Origin: JADJOY01 sp016713535 [NCBI: Deltaproteobacteria bacterium]
Lineage (GTDB): Bacteria > JADJOY01
DNA: 64,000 nucleotides
Assembly (NCBI GenBank): GCA_016713535.1
Contig: JADJOY010000016.1
Location: forward strand, 62,001 to 126,000
Direction of reading: 5' to 3'
Below, one piece after another: positions 9,351 through 18,539 of this stretch. Position 1 is the stretch's first letter; each line of letters opens with the position of its first letter. Position numbers and translations under genes: made by a program. The notes under the pieces are model-generated. The model made no database searches, was not told the origin of the DNA, and saw only the letters and a list, made by a program, of their open reading frames with translations.

Positions 9351-10472
9351 TCACCCCGCCTCGCCGAGCTGGATCACGTTCTTGATGCCGGTCGGACGGC
9401 CGAGCAGCAGCTCGCGATGCGCCTCGATCGGGAAGCGTCCCGTGATGAGCGCGCGCACCGCGCTCGGGAAGCGCTCCATGAACGTCCCGAGATCGCGGAT
9501 CGCGTGCTGGAACGTGCTCTTTCCCGCGTTGACCGTGCCGTACACCACCTGGTTCTTGAGCACGAGGTTGCGCATCAACAGGTCGGTGTCGACCTGGATG
9601 GGCGCCTTGCGCCCCGGCACACCGGTGAACACGAACACGCCGTTGGTGCCGAGCACCTTCATCACCTCGAAGGCGATCTGCGAGGCGCCGACCGCTTCGT
9701 ACACCACGTCGATGTTGCCGACGGCCTTCGCCAGCGCCTCGGCGTCGTTGTCTTCGGCGGCGATGTACTTGGCGCCCAGCGACTCGACGAGATCGGCCTT
9801 GTCGTTGGGCTTGCGCGAGCGCGAGTACACGTAGGTCTCGAAGCCGTTCACGATCAGCGCCATCGCGCCGAGAAGGCCCACCGGGCCGGCCCCCAGCACC
9901 ACCGCCTTGTGGCCCTCTCCGAGGGGCGCGCCGGGTCGGTCGGAGACCTTCCACGGCAGCCGCATCTGCACCTGGCCGAGCTGCTCGAGTGCCTTCTCGG
10001 CGATCGTCAGCGGCTCGACCAGCACCGCCACGTCGCGCAGCTCACCCGGCACAACGTTCATGTAGCGCGCGTCGTCGACGACGCGCTCGGTCATGAAGCC
10101 GTGCGCCTCCTTGATGCCGCGTTCGTGGAAGTCGCCGGTGAAGCAGAAGTCCTGGCGCCCCGCGCTGCAGGCGGCGCAGTCCTCGTGGAGGCACGGCCGG
10201 CGCACCATCGGCACCACCAGGTCGCCCTCGCGAAGCCCCTCCACCTCGGAGCCGACCTCGAGCACCTGGCCGAGCGACTCGTGGCCGATCACCAGCCGCG
10301 CCGAGCCGTCCGGCGGCGTGCCGTAATCGAAGGCGCAGATCTCGCGGTCGGTGCCGCAGATGCCCACGTCCAGCATGGCGAGCTTCACGTCGGTGGGACG
10401 GCTCGCGCGCGGCTCGGGATGATCGACGAGGCCGACCTCGCGGTTCGACGGGTTCACGGCGACGGCTTTCAT
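9351..10472 (-). CDS. Zinc-dependent medium-chain dehydrogenase, glucose 1-dehydrogenase-like
   Basis: This NAD(P)-dependent sugar or alcohol dehydrogenase has 373 residues. GICGTDREI gives the catalytic Cys near 39, and IGHESLGQV gives the His-Glu pair near 65. CLHEDCAACSAGRQDFC supplies a full four-Cys structural zinc site near 95-111. The nucleotide fold contains VLGAGPVGLLGA near 193. The spacing of the structural site and the C-terminal LGRPTGIKNVIQ fit the archaeal-type glucose dehydrogenase family better than ordinary alcohol dehydrogenases. The ATG at 10472 has GAGGA about nine bases upstream. Its real substrate cannot be read from the sequence. Confidence 0.82.
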   Translation of the reverse strand: MKAVAVNPSNREVGLVDHPEPRASRPTDVKLAMLDVGICGTDREICAFDYGTPPDGSARLVIGHESLGQVLEVGSEVEGLREGDLVVPMVRRPCLHEDCAACSAGRQDFCFTGDFHERGIKEAHGFMTERVVDDARYMNVVPGELRDVAVLVEPLTIAEKALEQLGQVQMRLPWKVSDRPGAPLGEGHKAVVLGAGPVGLLGAMALIVNGFETYVYSRSRKPNDKADLVESLGAKYIAAEDNDAEALAKAVGNIDVVYEAVGASQIAFEVMKVLGTNGVFVFTGVPGRKAPIQVDTDLLMRNLVLKNQVVYGTVNAGKSTFQHAIRDLGTFMERFPSAVRALITGRFPIEAHRELLLGRPTGIKNVIQLGEAG

Positions 10473-10511
10473 GGCAACGATCCTCGCGGGTGGTCGTGGG
10501 TGGATGCAGTG

Positions 10512-10772
10512 TTACGCGGCGATCGCGGCGCTCGCGCGGCGCCACGCGCGCCGCACGGTGGTGCGCGCCCGGCCGAGGAGGCGGTAGGCGCGAATGCAGC
10601 GCCGGCAGGCGCCGTCGCGTTCGATCCACTCGGGGTGTAGGCGGCGGATCTCGACGAGCACGAAGTTCTCGACGTCGCGGTGGGCGCCCCAGTGATCCGG
10701 GGAGACGTCGTCGCCGCACAGCGAGCAGCGAACGGTCGGTGAGCACATGGAACGCTGAGCGGGTCTGTTCAC
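10512..10772 (-). CDS. Small Cys-pair protein, possible zinc ribbon
   Basis: This is an 86-residue protein. I chose the GTG at 10772 because GAGGAGGACGCGCC sits directly in front of it. The ATG at 10748 lacks such a site. Two Cys pairs, CSLCG near residue 14-18 and CRRC near 58-61, could bind one zinc ion. A very basic Arg/Ala-rich tail follows. It lies 39 bp upstream of the glucose-dehydrogenase-like gene on the same strand and could be its leader gene. I do not recognise the family. Nucleic-acid binding is only a guess from the charge. Confidence 0.6.
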   Translation of the reverse strand: MNRPAQRSMCSPTVRCSLCGDDVSPDHWGAHRDVENFVLVEIRRLHPEWIERDGACRRCIRAYRLLGRARTTVRRAWRRASAAIAA

Positions 10773-10916
10773 GGCGCGTCCTCCTCGGCGAGCTCGAGCT
10801 TCCCCGCTCAGTCGCGCCGCACGGCGATCCGTTACGGCGGCCAGGCCGCGGTAACGAGGGGGCTGCGCCGCCCGACCGAACCGCGGCCCCCTCCACGCGA
10901 ACCAGGAGCACGAGAG

Positions 10917-11129
10917 ATGGCGCTCGCACGTCGATGGCTGGACGCACACTCCGCGGACCTCGATTCGGAGGCGCGCGCGCTCGAGCAGCTCGCGAGCTCG
11001 GCACGCACCAGCGCCGTCTACGCCCCCGTGCCCGGTGACGACGAGCCGGGCTGGACGGAGGTCGCGACCCGGCTGCGGCTCGAGCGCCCTGGCGTCGGCT
11101 CGCGCACACGACCTCGCGCGGGAGTGTAG
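10917..11129 (+). CDS. Small hypothetical protein running into a repeat block
   Basis: The 70-residue frame starts at an ATG preceded by AGGAGCACGAGAG, a fair ribosome-binding site. The first 50 residues look like a short helical acidic protein. The last 15 are basic and come from the start of the repeat block at 11126, which also supplies the TAG stop. The gene could be real with its end replaced by repeat sequence, or a chance frame. Confidence 0.4.
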   Translation: MALARRWLDAHSADLDSEARALEQLASSARTSAVYAPVPGDDEPGWTEVATRLRLERPGVGSRTRPRAGV

Positions 11130-11640
11130 GGGCGGCCGCGAGGCGGCCCGGGAGCGGAGGCGAACGGGGCCGCTCGTGTCCGATCCTCGGCGGGCTCGCG
11201 CCCGCCGCTACACCCGGCAGCCGCGAACCGCGATCGATCGCGATCCGGACACGCGCCCTCGCGCGGGAATGTAGGGGCGGCCGCAAGGCCGCCCGAGAGC
11301 GGGACCGATCAGGTCCACTGCGTCCTCGGCGGGCCGCGCCGCCGCACGCGCCGCGAACCGCGATCCGATCCGGCACCCCCGGGCGGCCGCAAGGCCCTGG
11401 GGGGGACCATGGTCCATCGTCCGCCGGCGGGCTCGCGCCCGCCGCCACACACGGCAGACGCGAACCGCGATCGATCGCGATCCGGACACGCGCCCTCGCG
11501 CGGGAATGTAGGGGCGGCCGCAAGGCCGCCCGAGAGCGGGACCGATCAGGTCCACTCGTGTCCGATCCTCGGCGGGCTCGCGCCCGCCGCTACACCCGGC
11601 AGCCGCGAACCGCGATCGATCGTTCACGCGCGTGTTGAAG
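11126..11640. repeat. Block of three long imperfect repeats built from palindromes
   Basis: Units begin with GTAGGGGCGGCCGC at 11126, 11271 and 11508. Each carries the palindromes GGCGGCCGCAAGGCCGCC and GGCGGGCTCGCGCCCGCC, the words GGACCGATCAGGTCCACT and CGAACCGCGATCGATCG, and a shared CGCCCTCGCGCGGGAAT before the next unit. Unit spacing is 145 and 237 bp, so they are not a regular tandem array. The middle unit carries an extra variant hairpin. The block fills the 533-bp gap between the small gene at 10917 and the quinone oxidoreductase. No gene is seen in it. Confidence 0.8.
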
Positions 11641-11662
11641 GCGCCGCGCGCCCTCGCGACGC

Positions 11663-12703
11663 CTAGCTCAGCTCGAGCACCAGCTTGCCCACCGTCGTGC
11701 CGCTCTCGAGCGCGCGGTGCGCCTCCGCCACCCGCTCGAGTGGGAACCGAGTGACCGGTGGTGCACGCAGCGCCCCGGCCTCGACCCGTCCGACGAGCTT
11801 CGTCATCCCTTCCGCGAGCAGCTCGTGGCGCTCGAACAGGTACGAGAGGTTGAAGGCGAGCACGCTGCGGTTGTGGGTGGTCATGTCGAGCGGGTCGAAG
11901 CGCGGGGTGCGGAGCCAGTCCCACGCGAGCTTCGGGAAGCTCGGACGCCCCACCCCTCCGCCACGCGGCAACATCGTGGCGAAGCCGTACACCACCAGGC
12001 GCCCGGGCGAGCCGAGGTGCGCGTAGCTCGCGGCGAGGGTCTCGACGCCGTTGGCGTCGAGGATCACGTCGTAGCCGTGGGGGGCGAGGCGGCGCGCCTC
12101 GCGCCACAGGTCGGCGGCCCCCTTGTCGATCACGGCGTCGGCTCCCAGCGACCGAGCCGCCTCGACCTTGTGTGCTCCGCGCACGACGCCCACCACGGTG
12201 CAGCCGGCGAGCTTGCCGAGCTGCACCAGCATGCTGCCCACGCCGCCCGCGGCCGAGTGGACGAGCAAGGTGTCGCCCGCACGCGGGTGCGCGAGCTCGA
12301 AGAGCGCGAAGTACGCCGTGAGCGCGACGGCCGGGAAGCCCGCGGCCTGGAAGAGATCGAGCGCCGCCGGAAGCGGCCACGCCTGGTGGCGCGGCACGAC
12401 GACCTCCGAGGCGTAGCCCCCGAAGCGCGTGACCGCCATCACCTCGTCGCCGATCGCCACGTCCTCCACGCCCGGGCCGACCTCCCTCACCCGCCCGGCA
12501 ACCTCGAAGCCCGGCGTGATCGGCCAGCCCACATATTTCTTCGCCGACGAGTAAAGGCCCATCCGCACGGCGACGTCGGCGAAGTTCACGCCCGCGGCTC
12601 GCACGGCGATGCGCAGCTCGCCCGCGCCGAGGGGCGGGCTCGGCCGCTCCTCCACGCTCAACCGATCCCAGCCGCCGGCGCGACGAACGACGACCGCCCT
12701 CAT
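11663..12703 (-). CDS. NADPH:quinone oxidoreductase / zeta-crystallin-like MDR protein
   Basis: This 346-residue medium-chain reductase lacks the zinc ligands of alcohol dehydrogenases, as expected for the quinone oxidoreductase group. The nucleotide-binding motif is HSAAGGVGSMLVQLGKLAG near residues 148-166. VNFADVAVRMGLY and the C-terminal LERVAEAHRALESG are typical. It most resembles the VAT1-like branch. It lies 43 bp downstream of the NhaR-like regulator gene on the same strand and may be co-transcribed. The substrate is probably a quinone or an enone, but this is family knowledge only. Confidence 0.82.
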   Translation of the reverse strand: MRAVVVRRAGGWDRLSVEERPSPPLGAGELRIAVRAAGVNFADVAVRMGLYSSAKKYVGWPITPGFEVAGRVREVGPGVEDVAIGDEVMAVTRFGGYASEVVVPRHQAWPLPAALDLFQAAGFPAVALTAYFALFELAHPRAGDTLLVHSAAGGVGSMLVQLGKLAGCTVVGVVRGAHKVEAARSLGADAVIDKGAADLWREARRLAPHGYDVILDANGVETLAASYAHLGSPGRLVVYGFATMLPRGGGVGRPSFPKLAWDWLRTPRFDPLDMTTHNRSVLAFNLSYLFERHELLAEGMTKLVGRVEAGALRAPPVTRFPLERVAEAHRALESGTTVGKLVLELS

Positions 12704-12746
12704 CGCCTCGCTCCCCTCGCCCGCACGTGCCCGCCGCGGACGCGGC

Positions 12747-13646
12747 TCAGCCGAAGATCTTCTCGCGTGCCAGGTCGCAGATCGCCACCACCGCCGGGTG
12801 CTTGAGGCGACGCTCGGCGGAGATCGCGTAGAACCGCTCGCGAACGTCCTCGGTGAAGCCGAGCCGCCGCGAGCCGTACTGCGCGATGGTCTGCTCCTCG
12901 ATCACGAGCGGCACAGGGAACACGCCAACTCCCGACTGACCGAACGTCTTGAGCAGCGCCATGTCGTCGAACTCGGCGACCACCTTGGGGCGCACCCCGC
13001 TCACGTCGAACCACTGGTCGAGCGCGCGCCTGAGCGTGGTGTGCTCGGTGGGCAGGAGCATCGGCGCCCCGTCGAGCGAGCGCGGGAAGCCCTTGGTCAG
13101 CCGCTTCGCCATCGCGGGCGCGGCGTGAAACGCGACGCCGCATTCGCCGAGGAGGTGATTGAACGCCTTGACGCTGACACCCGGCGGCACCGGCGCGTCC
13201 GAGATCACGAGGTCGAGCTCGTGCAGCGCGAGCTCGGCGAGCAGTCGCGCCGGCTGGTCCTCGCGGCAGATCAGGTGCACCGGCTCGGGCAGCTTGAGCG
13301 CCGCCTCGATGAGGCGATACGCGATGAGCTTCGGGATCGCGTCCGCGATCCCCACCGTGAACCGAAGGGGACGCCCGGTGGGGCGATCCTTCACGGTGTC
13401 CATCAACTCACGCCCGATCGAGAAGATCTCGTCGGCGTAGCGGTAGACGAGCCGCCCCATGTCGGTGAGCACGAGCCCGCGCCCCTCGCGCTTCAAGAGC
13501 TTGGTGCCGAGCGAGCGCTCCAGCATGCGGAGCTGGCCGCTGATCGTGGGCTGCGCGAGCCTGAGCTCGCGGGTCGCCTTGGCGATGCTGCCTTCTCGCG
13601 CGACCACCCAGAAGTAGAGCAGGTGATGGTAGTTGAGCCATTCCAT
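12747..13646 (-). CDS. nhaR: LysR-family transcriptional regulator, NhaR-like
   Basis: This is a 299-residue DNA-binding activator. The start MEWLNYHHLLYFW is characteristic of NhaR. The winged helix-turn-helix runs through SIAKATRELRLAQPTISGQL at about 20-40, followed by the LysR linker helix. The remainder is an effector-binding domain beginning near 90 (RFTVGIADAIPK). NhaR of enterobacteria responds to sodium and controls nhaA. No antiporter gene is near here, so the regulated genes may be the adjacent quinone oxidoreductase or genes elsewhere. A long hairpin sits in its leader. The regulator family is confident; the nhaR assignment is moderate. Confidence 0.8.
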   Translation of the reverse strand: MEWLNYHHLLYFWVVAREGSIAKATRELRLAQPTISGQLRMLERSLGTKLLKREGRGLVLTDMGRLVYRYADEIFSIGRELMDTVKDRPTGRPLRFTVGIADAIPKLIAYRLIEAALKLPEPVHLICREDQPARLLAELALHELDLVISDAPVPPGVSVKAFNHLLGECGVAFHAAPAMAKRLTKGFPRSLDGAPMLLPTEHTTLRRALDQWFDVSGVRPKVVAEFDDMALLKTFGQSGVGVFPVPLVIEEQTIAQYGSRRLGFTEDVRERFYAISAERRLKHPAVVAICDLAREKIFG

Positions 13647-13662
13647 CGCGAGCCCGAGGCTA

Positions 13663-13708
13663 ACAGGCCGCCGGGCAACTCGCAGAAGCGAATTGCCCGG
13701 CAGCCTGT
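13663..13708. repeat. Imperfect 21-bp hairpin in the leader of the LysR gene
   Basis: ACAGGC at 13663-13668 pairs with GCCTGT at 13703-13708. GCCGGGCAA pairs with TTGCCCGGC, and TCGC pairs with GCGA around an AGAA loop. There are only two mismatches. It ends 17 bases upstream of the start codon on the minus strand. It could be a regulator-binding palindrome or a member of the palindromic repeats of this genome. Confidence 0.5.
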
Positions 13709-13802
13709 CGATGTTGCTGCGGGGGTCTGTTCCGGACCCACCGCCCCGTCGGAGGGCCCGGCTCCTGCCGGGCCGGCGATACGCGCTGCGCTCGTGCGGT
13801 CG

Positions 13803-13958
13803 CGCTGAGGCCGTGAAGCCTGCCATCTGGGTCGCTCACGGAAGCCGCGTGGCTCCCGCGACGGGGGATGGAACCCCGTCGCTACGATGGCTTTCGTAGC
13901 GCGGGGGGCTCCGTCCCCCCGCGGCGGTTCGCGCTCGCTCGATTTCTTCACAGGCTCA
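13803..13958 (+). repeat. Dispersed double-hairpin element, copy B
   Basis: This is one of the two most complete copies. Its order is CTGAGGC.GTGAA, ATCTGGGTCGCTCA, GGAAGCCGC, then CGACGGGGGATGGAACCCC, GTCGCTACGAT, a GCGGGGGGCTCCGTCCCCCC palindrome, and CGCTCGATT..TTCACAGGCTC at the end. The same order, with spaced identities, is present at 63605-63757. It fills part of the 533-bp gap between the divergent LysR and hibernation-factor genes. The remainder, 13959-14179, contains an A/T-richer patch near 14080-14110 that may hold the promoter of the downstream gene, but I cannot assign boxes. Confidence 0.78.
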
Positions 13959-14179
13959 CGGCGACCGGCCGGATGATGGGCCCCCTCGTTGCGCGGTCCG
14001 GGATTCATGCGGGTCTGCTCCAGACCCGCCCCGGGCACCCGGGCAGCTCGGCAATTCATCGTTAATCACGATGGGTTGTCGCCGAAGTTTCTATTTGCGG
14101 ATGAAATGTCCCGTCCTTAGGTTGCGCGCCGTCGATCAGACCCGTTCGCACGTTTCCCTCGCAGCCGCCGGAGACAGCC

Positions 14180-14494
14180 ATGCGCATCGAGATCCGAGAC
14201 CGAGGAATCGAGCCCACAGAAGCGATCCGCGACCACGCCGAGCGCCGCCTCCACTTCGCCCTCGGCCGTTTCGACGACCGGATCCGCGCGGTGCGGATCT
14301 GGATCCTCGACGAGAACGGCCCGATGCGCGGTGGGGTCGACAAGGCGTGCCGGCTCGAGCTGCGCACCAACACCAACCGCGAGGTCCGCATCGAGACCCG
14401 CCACGAGGACCTCTACGTGGCGATCTCACACGCCGCCGAGCGAGCCGGTCGCGCCACGGCGCGGCTGCTGGCCCGCGAAGCGCGGTTCGCCTGA
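14180..14494 (+). CDS. hpf: Ribosome hibernation promoting factor / sigma-54 modulation family protein
   Basis: This 104-residue protein matches the short HPF/RaiA type that binds the 30S subunit and halts translation under stress. The family fold is visible as an N-terminal strand (MRIEIRDRGIEP), the helix EAIRDHAERRLHFALGRF, strands with RIWILDENGPMRGG and CRLELRTN, and the helix DLYVAISHAAERAGRATARLL. CCGGAGACAGCC precedes the ATG. FtsH follows 48 bp downstream on the same strand, which suggests a joint stress or quality-control unit. It lacks the C-terminal dimerisation domain of long HPF. Confidence 0.8.
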   Translation: MRIEIRDRGIEPTEAIRDHAERRLHFALGRFDDRIRAVRIWILDENGPMRGGVDKACRLELRTNTNREVRIETRHEDLYVAISHAAERAGRATARLLAREARFA

Positions 14495-14542
14495 CGCCCC
14501 GCGCGTCCAGCGCTCGCCTCACCCGATCGGAGGAGCAACCCG

Positions 14543-16441
14543 ATGAACGCATTCAACCCCAAGAGCCTACGCTTCAACGCCATCTACTTCCTGATCGCCA
14601 CCTTCGCCGTGATCTCCATCCACGACGTGTGGATGCGCTCGCAGCTCGTCGAGCCGATCCCGTACAGCGAGTTCCAGCAGCGCCTCAAGACGGGCCAGGT
14701 TGGCGAGGTCGTGATCGGCACCGACTCGATCCAGGGCGAGATGAAGGAGTCCACGCCCGGCGAGAAGCGCCGCTTCGTCACCACTCGCGTCGAGACCGAC
14801 CTCTCGCGCGAGCTCGAGGCCGCGGGCGTCGTCTACTCGGCACGCGTCGAGAGCCGCGTGCTGCCGACCTTGCTCTCGTGGATCGTGCCTGTCCTGGTGT
14901 TCTTCGGCGTGTGGGCCTTCATCATGAAGCGCTTCGCCGGCAAGATGGGCCCCGGTGGCGGACTGCTCGCCATCGGCAAGAGCAAGGCCAAGGTCTACGT
15001 CGAGACCGACACCAAGGTGACGTTCGGCGACGTCGCCGGGGTGGACGAGGCGAAGAGCGAGCTCGAGGAGATCGCCGCGTTCCTGCGCGATCCCAAGAGC
15101 CACGGGCGCCTCGGTGCGCGCATGCCGAAGGGCGTGCTGCTGGTCGGCCCTCCGGGCACCGGCAAGACGCTGCTGGCGCGCGCGGTCGCCGGCGAGGCGG
15201 GCGTGCCGTTCTTCTCGATCAGCGGTTCGGAGTTCGTGGAGATGTTCGTCGGCGTCGGCGCGGCGCGGGTGCGCGACCTGTTCGAGCAGGCGCGCCAGAA
15301 GGCGCCCTGCATCATCTTCATCGACGAGCTCGACGCGCTGGGCCGCGCGCGCAACGCGGGCGGCGTCCTCGGCGGTCACGACGAGAAGGAGCAAACCCTC
15401 AACCAGCTCCTCGTCGAGATGGACGGCTTCGACCCTGCCGCGGGGATCGTGCTGCTCGCCGCGACCAACCGGCCGGAGATCCTCGACCCGGCGCTGCTGC
15501 GCGCCGGCCGGTTCGACCGCCAGGTGCTGGTCGACCGTCCCGACCGGATCGGCCGCGCCCAGATCCTGCGCGTCCACCTGCGCAAGATCGTCACCGCCCC
15601 CGACCTCGATCCCGATCAGGTCGCGCAGCTCACGCCCGGCTTCACCGGCGCCGACCTCGCGAACCTCGTCAACGAAGCGGCGCTGGTCGCGACGCGACGC
15701 GACTCCGAGACCGTGTCGACGGCGGACTTCACCGCCGCCGTCGAGCGCATCGTCGCCGGTCTCGAGAAGAAGAACCGGCTGCTCAATCCCCGCGAGCGCA
15801 AGGTCGTGGCGTACCACGAGATGGGCCACGCCCTGGTCGCCGCCGCACAGCCAGGCAGCGACGTCGTCCACAAGGTCTCGATCATCCCGCGTGGCATCGG
15901 CGCCCTCGGCTACACGATCCAGCGGCCCACCGAGGACCGCTTCCTCATGACCCGCGAGGAGCTCGAAGCCAAGATGGCGGTGCTGCTGGGTGGACGCGCC
16001 GCCGAGCACCTGGTGTTCGGCCACCTCTCGACCGGCGCCGCCGACGACCTCGCGCGCGCGACCGACATCGCGCGCAGCATGGTCACGCGCTTCGGCATGG
16101 TCCCCGAGCTCGGTCACGTGGTGTACGACCGCGAGCCGCAAGGCTTCCTCGGCCCGGCCGCGATCGGCATGCAGGGTCGCAGCTACAGCGAGGAGACGGC
16201 CCGCGAGATCGACTGCGCCGTTCGCGGCATCGTGCGCGCCTCGTTCGAGCGGGCTCGGGCCATCCTCGAAGCGCGGCGCGACGTCCTCGAGGCGAGCGCC
16301 GGCGCGCTGCTCGTCCGCGAGACGCTCGACGAGAAGGAGCTCGCGCCGCACCTGGCTGCCATGACCGGCGCCGGCGAGGAGCTGCCGCGCCGCGTGCCAG
16401 CTGACGCGGGCGGGCCCCCATGCCTCTCCGCGGCGGCGTGA
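14543..16441 (+). CDS. ftsH: ATP-dependent membrane zinc metalloprotease FtsH
   Basis: This 632-residue protein degrades damaged membrane proteins and short-lived regulators. Two membrane helices lie at about 13-30 and 112-132, with the small periplasmic domain between them. The AAA domain has Walker A GPPGTGKT at 202-209, Walker [12 protein letters not shown], and the second region of homology [20 protein letters not shown]. The protease site is HEMGH at 425-429, with Met in place of the common Ala, so both zinc His and the catalytic Glu are intact. [11 protein letters not shown] carries the third-ligand region. AGGAGCAACCCG precedes the ATG. The N-terminus is shorter and the C-terminal tail plainer than in E. 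coli. It sits between hpf and terC genes on one strand. Confidence 0.95.
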   Translation: MNAFNPKSLRFNAIYFLIATFAVISIHDVWMRSQLVEPIPYSEFQQRLKTGQVGEVVIGTDSIQGEMKESTPGEKRRFVTTRVETDLSRELEAAGVVYSARVESRVLPTLLSWIVPVLVFFGVWAFIMKRFAGKMGPGGGLLAIGKSKAKVYVETDTKVTFGDVAGVDEAKSELEEIAAFLRDPKSHGRLGARMPKGVLLVGPPGTGKTLLARAVAGEAGVPFFSISGSEFVEMFVGVGAARVRDLFEQARQKAPCIIFIDELDALGRARNAGGVLGGHDEKEQTLNQLLVEMDGFDPAAGIVLLAATNRPEILDPALLRAGRFDRQVLVDRPDRIGRAQILRVHLRKIVTAPDLDPDQVAQLTPGFTGADLANLVNEAALVATRRDSETVSTADFTAAVERIVAGLEKKNRLLNPRERKVVAYHEMGHALVAAAQPGSDVVHKVSIIPRGIGALGYTIQRPTEDRFLMTREELEAKMAVLLGGRAAEHLVFGHLSTGAADDLARATDIARSMVTRFGMVPELGHVVYDREPQGFLGPAAIGMQGRSYSEETAREIDCAVRGIVRASFERARAILEARRDVLEASAGALLVRETLDEKELAPHLAAMTGAGEELPRRVPADAGGPPCLSAAA

Positions 16442-16532
16442 GCCCCGTCGCGCCGCGCCCATCCATCGACGCCCCAGACTCGATCATCGACCTCACCGTC
16501 CCGGCACGCCGCGACGAATCCCGGAGAGACCC

Positions 16533-17474
16533 ATGCACCCCGCCACCATCGGAAGCCCCGGCCTGTGGATCGGCTTCATCGGCTTCGTCATCGTCATGCT
16601 CGCCCTCGACCTGGGCGTGTTCCACCGCAAGTCCCACGTCGTCGGCTTCCGCGAGGCGCTCGGGTGGAGCGCGGTGTGGATCGCGCTCGCGCTGGTCTTC
16701 AACGCCGGCGTGTGGTGGCAGTTCGGCGCCCAGCCGGGCATCGAATTCCTGACCGGCTACCTGATCGAGAAGTCGCTCTCGATCGACAACATCTTCGTGT
16801 TCGTCGTGATCTTCTCGACGCTCGGGATCCCGGCGCTCTACCAGCACCGGGTGCTGTTCTGGGGCATCCTGAGCGCCCTCGTCCTGCGCGCGGTGATGAT
16901 CTTCGCGGGCGCGGCGATGCTCGAGCGCTTCCACTGGCTCATCTACGTCTTCGGCGCGTTCCTGATCCTCACCGGCGTCAAGCTCTTCCGGCAGCGCGGC
17001 CAGGAGCAGAACCTCGAGGACAGCGCGGCGCTGCGCTGGGCGCGGAAGGTCGTGCCCTCCACGGAGCGCTTCGACGGCGAGCGCTTCTTCACGCACGAGA
17101 ACGGCAAGCGCGTCGCGACGCCGCTCTTCCTCGCGCTGCTGCTGGTCGAGTTCACCGACGTGGTGTTCGCGATCGACTCGATCCCCGCGATCTTCGCCAT
17201 CACCCGCGACCCGTTCATCGTGTTCACCTCGAACATCTTCGCGATCCTCGGGCTGCGCTCGCTCTTCTTCGTGCTCGCCGACATGGTCAAGCGCTTCGCG
17301 TACCTGAAGGTCGGGCTCGCCGCGGTGCTGGTGTTCGTGGGCGCCAAGATGTCGCTGGTCGACGTCTACAAGGTGCCGCCGCTCGCCTCGCTGGTGGTGA
17401 TCGCGATGCTGCTCGGCGGCTCGATCTGGTTCTCACTGGCGAAGAGCCGGGGGAAAGCGGTCGCGACGGCCTGA
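16533..17474 (+). CDS. TerC/Alx-family integral membrane protein
   Basis: This 313-residue protein has about eight or nine hydrophobic helices. The acidic motifs LIEKSLSIDNIFVFVVIFS (near 78-96) and LLLVEFTDVVFAIDSIPAI (near 200) define the TerC family, and their Asp/Glu residues are thought to bind metal. Members act in manganese export or metal loading of exported enzymes. ATG 16533 has GGAGAGACCC upstream. The gap to ftsH is only 91 bp. I see no manganese riboswitch there, although such an element precedes alx in enterobacteria. The next gene starts 82 bp downstream. Confidence 0.9.
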   Translation: MHPATIGSPGLWIGFIGFVIVMLALDLGVFHRKSHVVGFREALGWSAVWIALALVFNAGVWWQFGAQPGIEFLTGYLIEKSLSIDNIFVFVVIFSTLGIPALYQHRVLFWGILSALVLRAVMIFAGAAMLERFHWLIYVFGAFLILTGVKLFRQRGQEQNLEDSAALRWARKVVPSTERFDGERFFTHENGKRVATPLFLALLLVEFTDVVFAIDSIPAIFAITRDPFIVFTSNIFAILGLRSLFFVLADMVKRFAYLKVGLAAVLVFVGAKMSLVDVYKVPPLASLVVIAMLLGGSIWFSLAKSRGKAVATA

Positions 17475-17556
17475 TCCGGCCCCCCGCGCCCTCGCTTACA
17501 ATCGGGGCAACGTCACGAACACCCCCGCGCCGGGCGCGGGCGCGGAGCGGATCCCG

Positions 17557-18492
17557 ATGACGACCAACACGCTGGTGAGAGTCGAGGAGACCGCGTTCCA
17601 GGGATACGCGGCCGTCCGCCTCGCGATCGCAGACCTCGCGGTTCTCGTGGTGCCGGACGTGGGCGGGCGGATCCTGTCGGTGAAGCATCGCGGCGAGGAG
17701 CTCTTCTTCCTGCACGAGGCGCACCTCGGCGAGCCGGTCGACGTGGCCGCGGCACGCGACCTGGCCGCCGAGAAGAAGCGCCTCGGTTTCCGGCTGTGGG
17801 GCGGCGACAAGACCTGGATCGCGCCACAGAGCGCCTGGACACAGGGGATCCCGCCGCTCGACCTCGACGCCGGGCGCTACACCTGGCGCCACGAGGGGAA
17901 GGCCGTCGTGATGGAGAGCCCCGAGTGCCGCGAGAGCCACCTCAAGGTCACGCGGCGGGTGGAGCTCTTCTCGAACGGCGACCTGCTCCTCGACGAGAAG
18001 CTCGTGAACGTGGGCAAGCGCGAGGCGGTGCGCGGTCTGTGGAACGTGACCCAGATGCTGCGCCCGCTCGACGTCTACCTACCGGTGCCGATCGCGGGCG
18101 TTCGCGGCTACCCCGACGAAGGCGACTCGGTGGCGATCCGCGACCAGGTGCTGACGGCGCGGGCCGGCTGGACCTGCGTGCCGTGCCGCGAGCCGCGCCA
18201 CTTCAAGTTCGGGGGCCACGCCGCGCGCGGCGTGGTGGTGGCGTTGCGACCCGGCGCGAGCGAGACCCTCGCCCACGTGCGCCGCTTCGACATCCAGGCC
18301 GGCTCCGCCTACGCCCACGACTCGTCGGTCGAGGTCTACAACTCGCCGAGCCACGACTATCTCGAGATCGAGGTCCACGCACCCCTCAAGACGCTCGCGC
18401 CCGGTGCCTTCACCCACCAGCGCCAGACGTGGCGCTTCGCCCGGCTTCCCGCGGACATCGGCCCCGACGAAGCGCTCCTCGCGATGGGCTGA
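17557..18492 (+). CDS. Galactose-mutarotase-fold protein, DUF4380-like
   Basis: This 311-residue protein is rich in beta strands. VPDVGGRILSVKHRGEELFF, WGGDKTWIAPQ and the phrase NVTQMLRP resemble aldose-epimerase-like proteins such as the DUF4380 group. GGAGCGG stands in front of the ATG. There is no signal peptide, so it is probably cytosolic. A carbohydrate-binding or epimerase role is a fold-based guess. It is the last gene of a same-strand run starting at 14180 and ends at a repeat-rich spacer. Confidence 0.6.
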   Translation: MTTNTLVRVEETAFQGYAAVRLAIADLAVLVVPDVGGRILSVKHRGEELFFLHEAHLGEPVDVAAARDLAAEKKRLGFRLWGGDKTWIAPQSAWTQGIPPLDLDAGRYTWRHEGKAVVMESPECRESHLKVTRRVELFSNGDLLLDEKLVNVGKREAVRGLWNVTQMLRPLDVYLPVPIAGVRGYPDEGDSVAIRDQVLTARAGWTCVPCREPRHFKFGGHAARGVVVALRPGASETLAHVRRFDIQAGSAYAHDSSVEVYNSPSHDYLEIEVHAPLKTLAPGAFTHQRQTWRFARLPADIGPDEALLAMG

Positions 18493-18539
18493 GCGCTGGC
18501 GCACGACGACGCCTCCAGCCCACGGGCGCCGGCCCGTAG

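Noticed and set aside
11126-11640. CRISPR array
   Set aside because: Repeats are long, imperfect and irregularly spaced, with no short unique spacers and no cas genes.
11208-12380. A 390-residue minus-strand frame overlapping the repeat block and the quinone oxidoreductase
   Set aside because: Half of it is repeat-derived and the other half is out of frame with the clearly real oxidoreductase gene.
14567-16462. Long open frame antisense to ftsH, and similar long antisense frames at 36399-38729, 24498-25865 and 32949-35099
   Set aside because: They mirror codon bias of the real genes in a GC-rich genome, have Arg/Ala/Gly-rich low-complexity products and no ribosome-binding sites.
16442-16532. 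Manganese (yybP-ykoY) riboswitch before the TerC gene
   Set aside because: The 91-bp gap is too short and lacks the expected paired elements.
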